Shown: positions 60,859 through 64,000 of the stretch, piece after piece
Layout of the letters: every line of letters starts with the position of its first letter
Position numbering within the stretch: the first letter of the stretch is position 1
From: an uncultured Campylobacter sp.
GTDB taxonomy: Bacteria; Campylobacterota; Campylobacteria; Campylobacterales; Campylobacteraceae
DNA: 64,000 bases
Reading direction: 5' to 3'
NCBI RefSeq assembly: GCF_937980635.1
Contig: NZ_CALJPG010000031.1
Coordinates: 1 to 64,000, forward strand
Notes under the pieces: model-generated
The model's database searches: none
Told to the model about the DNA's origin: nothing
Seen by the model: only the letters and a program-made list of their open reading frames with translations
Translations under genes and position numbers: made by a program

Positions 60859-62169
60859 ATGAAAATTTTATGGCAAAGTAAGCTTCAAAACAGGCTTCGA
60901 GATATCGGCGAAAATATCCTGATAAAGGGCGATCGCGCATTTTACGTAGGCGATAACGACGAACAAAAGCAGATGAAGCTTAGAAAATTCTCGCTCGAAA
61001 GCGGCGAGCAGCTAGCAGGCGCGCCTTTCCGCGATTTTACCCGTGCCGCGACCTTTGACGATGACGGCCGCACGCTCGTAGTTTTGGGCTTTATTGACAC
61101 GATTTATAAATTTAACGCCGCGGATCTCGCGCTCATCTCAAAGCATAAAAAGGGCGTGCTAAAATACGGCAATTTTATCGCGCTAAGTAGCAAGGGCGGC
61201 GATAAAAAGGCTATTACGGCGACTGACGATACGCTTTTTATTTACGATTTTGAGACGCAGACGGGCACGCGAAAGCGATTAAGGAGCTGCGCGGCGATTT
61301 TTAAGCAAGATGAGCTAAATTTCTTGATTTTTACGCGCTCGGGTCAAATTTACGGCTTAAATTTGAGCAGTTGCGAGCTTAAAATCATCGCTAAAGCTTG
61401 CCCTATGACGCAGGCGCAGCGCGCAAGCGGCGGATATTGCATTCGCGCGGGCGAGGCTGGCGAAAACGGCGAAATAGAGGGTGCTAACGAGCTTGTTTTT
61501 ACGGACGCAAATTTTAACGTTAAATTCCGTGTGAAGCTGGACTTTGATTTCGATAGATTCGAGCTTGCGGCGGATGGACCAGACGGCTGGCGCGGATACT
61601 TTATAAACGAGCTGAATGAGCTGAAGGTTCTTGATCTGCGTAGCGAGGCGGGCGGCTTCGAGCACGGCAAAACGGGCGACCTCGAGAGCGGCGAGCACGA
61701 CGGCTCGGGCAAATTTGCGCACGATAAAGCCGAGGAATTTAGATGTGACGAAGCGGACGAATTTAATTGCAGCGGCTCGGATAAATTTACACGGAACGAG
61801 ACGAGCAAATCCGGATGCGAAGCGATGGATAAATTTAAACAAAATGAGCCCGCCCGATATCTCGCGACAAAGCCTGTTTTGACGCATCAATTTAAACAAA
61901 AGGGCGCGAGAATTTTAGGCGTCGTTACGGCTGCTTCTTGCCAGGCTGCGAGCGCAAAATACGAAGCGGAGCAAAAGGGCGCATTTGCCGAGCAAAATTT
62001 AATGCCCGAAGGCGGCCGTGGTATCGAAAACCGTGAATATTCACTCCTCGCTCCCAGTAAAAATGAAAAACGCAGGCATCGCACGCCCGAGCGCGCCCTC
62101 GATCTCGTACTAGTCGATAACGCTTACGACGAGGACGCGGATCAAATTTTAACCTGCTATGAGATCTAA
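60859..62169 (+). CDS. beta-propeller-like protein with a low-complexity insert
   Basis: 436 residues from ATG 60859 (AAGGAG 6 nt upstream; the longer frame from 60772 lacks an RBS). Repeats of the pattern (ATFDDDGRTLVVLGF, IYKFNAADLALISKHKKG, LFIYDFETQTGT, LNFLIFTRSGQIYGLN, YFINELNELKVLDL) suggest a WD40/propeller fold; the family is unknown. Residues about 260-334 are an insert of short phrases such as SGKFAHDKAEEF and SGSDKFTRNETSK, encoded by DNA with repeated AAATTTA/GAATTTA. No signal peptide. Confidence 0.6.
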   Translation: MKILWQSKLQNRLRDIGENILIKGDRAFYVGDNDEQKQMKLRKFSLESGEQLAGAPFRDFTRAATFDDDGRTLVVLGFIDTIYKFNAADLALISKHKKGVLKYGNFIALSSKGGDKKAITATDDTLFIYDFETQTGTRKRLRSCAAIFKQDELNFLIFTRSGQIYGLNLSSCELKIIAKACPMTQAQRASGGYCIRAGEAGENGEIEGANELVFTDANFNVKFRVKLDFDFDRFELAADGPDGWRGYFINELNELKVLDLRSEAGGFEHGKTGDLESGEHDGSGKFAHDKAEEFRCDEADEFNCSGSDKFTRNETSKSGCEAMDKFKQNEPARYLATKPVLTHQFKQKGARILGVVTAASCQAASAKYEAEQKGAFAEQNLMPEGGRGIENREYSLLAPSKNEKRRHRTPERALDLVLVDNAYDEDADQILTCYEI

Positions 62170-62596
62170 GCCATTGTCCAAGCACACCCATATTCCTGAT
62201 TTAAAATTTGCAGCCGTGATTTCACGCCTTTAATTAAGGCGGGTTTGTTAAAAATTTTGCAAAAATTTTATATAGAATTCTACTAAGACGCGGAAATACC
62301 CGTTTAAAAATTCTACGACATGCAGGCGAGACCGCTGCAAAGCGTCGCGGCTAGCGATGAGTACAGCGCGACGGCAAGGACAAATCTTAACGCCCTAAGT
62401 GCGAGCAAATTTAAAGCGCAATCTCAAAGAGGTACGCGCGAAATTTTATCCCTAGCAGCGGGTTAAATTTCATGACTCGCGCACCCGTGCCCTATCAAAT
62501 TTAAAATTTCAAATCCGCGGCGAAATTTCGTGATATGACGGCAAAGCGTCGCGGGTCGGCGATTTGTACGGCGCGACCGCGCCCTTTTCGCCGCTA
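62170..62596 (+). other. non-coding spacer with a 36-bp dispersed repeat
   Basis: About 430 bases without a gene. Two imperfect copies of a unit beginning GCAAAGCGTCGCGG and ending GCGCGAC occur at 62337-62372 and 62541-62577. The rest is AAATTT-rich. Confidence 0.45.
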
Positions 62597-62812
62597 TCAG
62601 CACTTGACGTTTTTTGCCTTGCTATCTTGCATCGCGCGGAAAAATTCCGCCCTGCTTAGCGGGACTTCGTCAGGATGGGCGCTTCTGAAATGGCGCAGAT
62701 AGCCCTCGTAATCGCCGAGCCCGATGAGCGGCGCAAGCGCGGCATCCGCGCGCGCCAAAAACCTCGCCACGGCCTTCGGGGCTGCGAGCGGGTTAAATTT
62801 AAACTTTTTCAT
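62597..62812 (-). CDS. YbdD/YjiX family small protein (DUF466)
   Basis: 71 residues. YEGYLRHFRSAHPDEVPLSRAEFFRAMQDSKAKNVKC fits the YbdD/YjiX family (a YxxHxxxxHP core then MSRxEFFR, ending near Cys). These proteins accompany CstA-type pyruvate/peptide transporters. It overlaps the cstA stop by 14 nt. Confidence 0.85.
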   Translation of the reverse strand: MKKFKFNPLAAPKAVARFLARADAALAPLIGLGDYEGYLRHFRSAHPDEVPLSRAEFFRAMQDSKAKNVKC

Positions 62813-64000
62813 AAACGCCCCTATCTATGTGCTCGCTTTCTGCCAGTTTGAAATACCCCTCGTTCGCGCCGCCCTTTGAAATTTTAAGGCACATTCGGAT
62901 CGTTTGGGCGATGACGATGATCGTAACGACGACGAAAAGAGCACATAGCACGGCGTCGATGACGTTATTTCTGATGATAGCCTGCGCCTTTTCGATCGCG
63001 GCGGGATCGCTCAGGCTAGCGAGCTTGGCGGCGGTATTTTGCGCGATGGCCACGTGGCTTACTGCGTCGTGCACGCGCTCGCCGTTAGCCGGCATTAACT
63101 TTAAGATCGCCGCATAAAGCGTGGTTATAAGCACCCAAATCGCAGGAGTGATCGTAACGAAGGCGTATTTTTGCTTGCCCATTTTAAAAAGCACCACCGT
63201 CGCAAGCAGCAGCGCGATGCCCGCGAGCATCTGATTGGACGCGCCGAAAAGCGGCCACAGCGTGTAAATTCCGCCCATAGGATCGGTAACGCCGCTGTAG
63301 AGCAGATATCCCCAGCCCGCCACGCAGATCACCGTCGCGATGATGCCGTAGAGGGAATTTTTAGTATCGGAGAATGGCTTATAGACGTTGCCTAAAATTT
63401 CTTGCACCATAAAGCGCCCCGTGCGCGTGCCTGCATCGACTGCGGTCAGAATAAACAGCGCTTCAAACAGAATCGCGAAATGGTACCAAAACGCCATCAG
63501 CTCCTTGCCGCCGATGATCTGATGCAGCAGCATCGTTAGCCCCATCGCAAAGGTAGGAGCGCCGCCCGTACGGCTCATCATCGTGGTTTCGCCGACGTTT
63601 GAAGCCAAGGCGCCGATCTGCTCGGGCGTAATGCTAAATCCGATAGAATTTATATACGCCGCGGCGCTTACCGCGTCTTTGCCGAGTACCGCGGCTGGCG
63701 AGTTGATAGCGAAATATTCGCCCGGGCTTAGGATGCACGCCGCTACGAGCGCCATTACGCCCACAAGGCTCTCCATAAGCATCGAGCCGTAGCCGATGAA
63801 AAGAGTGTGGGTTTCGCGCTCGACCATCTTAGGTGTCGTACCGCTGGAGATCAGCGCGTGAAAGCCCGAGATCGCGCCGCATGCAATCGTGATAAACAAA
63901 AACGGAAATATCGAGCCTGCAAAAATGGGACCCGTGCCGTCGATAAATTTCGTCGTAGCGGGCATTTTAAGCTCGGGCGCGACAAAGATTATCGCGACTG
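62799..64000 (-). CDS. cstA: carbon-starvation protein A family transporter, N-terminus beyond window
   Basis: The C-terminal ~400 residues of CstA, a membrane transporter for peptides/pyruvate; the family is about 700 residues. The frame stays open to base 64000 (upstream of the internal Met, VAIIFVAPELKMPA continues it). CstA motifs: CGAISGFHALISSGTTPKM, MLMESLVGVMALVAA, SRTGGAPTFAMG, VDAGTRTGRFMVQE, and LWPLFGASNQMLAGIALL. Followed by ybdD. Confidence 0.95.
   Translation of the reverse strand, partial: VAIIFVAPELKMPATTKFIDGTGPIFAGSIFPFLFITIACGAISGFHALISSGTTPKMVERETHTLFIGYGSMLMESLVGVMALVAACILSPGEYFAINSPAAVLGKDAVSAAAYINSIGFSITPEQIGALASNVGETTMMSRTGGAPTFAMGLTMLLHQIIGGKELMAFWYHFAILFEALFILTAVDAGTRTGRFMVQEILGNVYKPFSDTKNSLYGIIATVICVAGWGYLLYSGVTDPMGGIYTLWPLFGASNQMLAGIALLLATVVLFKMGKQKYAFVTITPAIWVLITTLYAAILKLMPANGERVHDAVSHVAIAQNTAAKLASLSDPAAIEKAQAIIRNNVIDAVLCALFVVVTIIVIAQTIRMCLKISKGGANEGYFKLAESEHIDRGVYEKV

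Overview
The window comes from a mesophilic Campylobacterota genome, most likely a relatively GC-rich Campylobacter such as the C. gracilis / C. rectus / C. showae group (inferred, no database search). The signs are the Campylobacter-like gene content: carboxynorspermidine decarboxylase, formate dehydrogenase cytochrome b with selenium genes, FdhT/YedE, fused TrpGD and a short S21. Spacers and many genes are unusually rich in AAATTT-type palindromes.

Layout. 0-4 kb (minus): selenium and formate genes fdhC-yedF-selD, in which SelD is itself a selenoprotein (in-frame UGA at codon 17), then nspC. 4-5 kb (plus): moaD-moaE. 4.8-7.2 kb (minus): a McrB-like ATPase with a degenerate active site and a low-GC partner gene. 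7.4-12.8 kb (minus): pcm, nrdB, nrdG and a class III ribonucleotide reductase whose glycyl-radical segment is a separate 54-residue ORF after nrdD. 13-17 kb (plus): LpoB-like lipoprotein, rpsU, a membrane protein, a secreted glycosidase-like protein and a frameshifted gene. 17.6-20.7 kb: fluC/crcB, a TauE/SafE transporter and yaaA, separated by long non-coding spacers.

20.8-34 kb: the tryptophan genes are split into trpE, trpGD, a D12-class adenine methyltransferase and trpF on plus, and trpB-trpA plus a membrane-anchored protein on minus. TrpE and especially TrpF carry large low-complexity inserts whose DNA is an array of RAATTY sites. Two tandem paralogous membrane proteins have similar N-termini. 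A YedE/FdhT selenium transporter-like gene lies between the two trp blocks.

34-48.4 kb (minus): an AT-richer two-partner secretion / contact-dependent inhibition locus. It holds the outer-membrane transporter (cdiB-like), a 2,666-residue CdiA-like exoprotein, a candidate immunity gene, and an orphan toxin gene that pairs a new signal peptide with a near-identical 1,365 bp copy of the CdiA distal region and a different tip. Two small membrane-anchored candidate immunity proteins follow. Both tips carry HExxH, and the orphan tip also has a His/Cys pair suggestive of a caspase-like fold.

48.7-64 kb: tRNA-Arg(CCT), a response regulator and a 1,517-residue hybrid kinase, uvrC, a DUF721/DciA-like gene, an LptM-like lipoprotein, guaA, an AT-rich ATPase-DUF4435/TOPRIM gene resembling a one-gene PARIS/OLD-type defence system, a flavodoxin-fold reductase, two uncharacterised genes, and a ybdD-cstA pair cut off at the window end.
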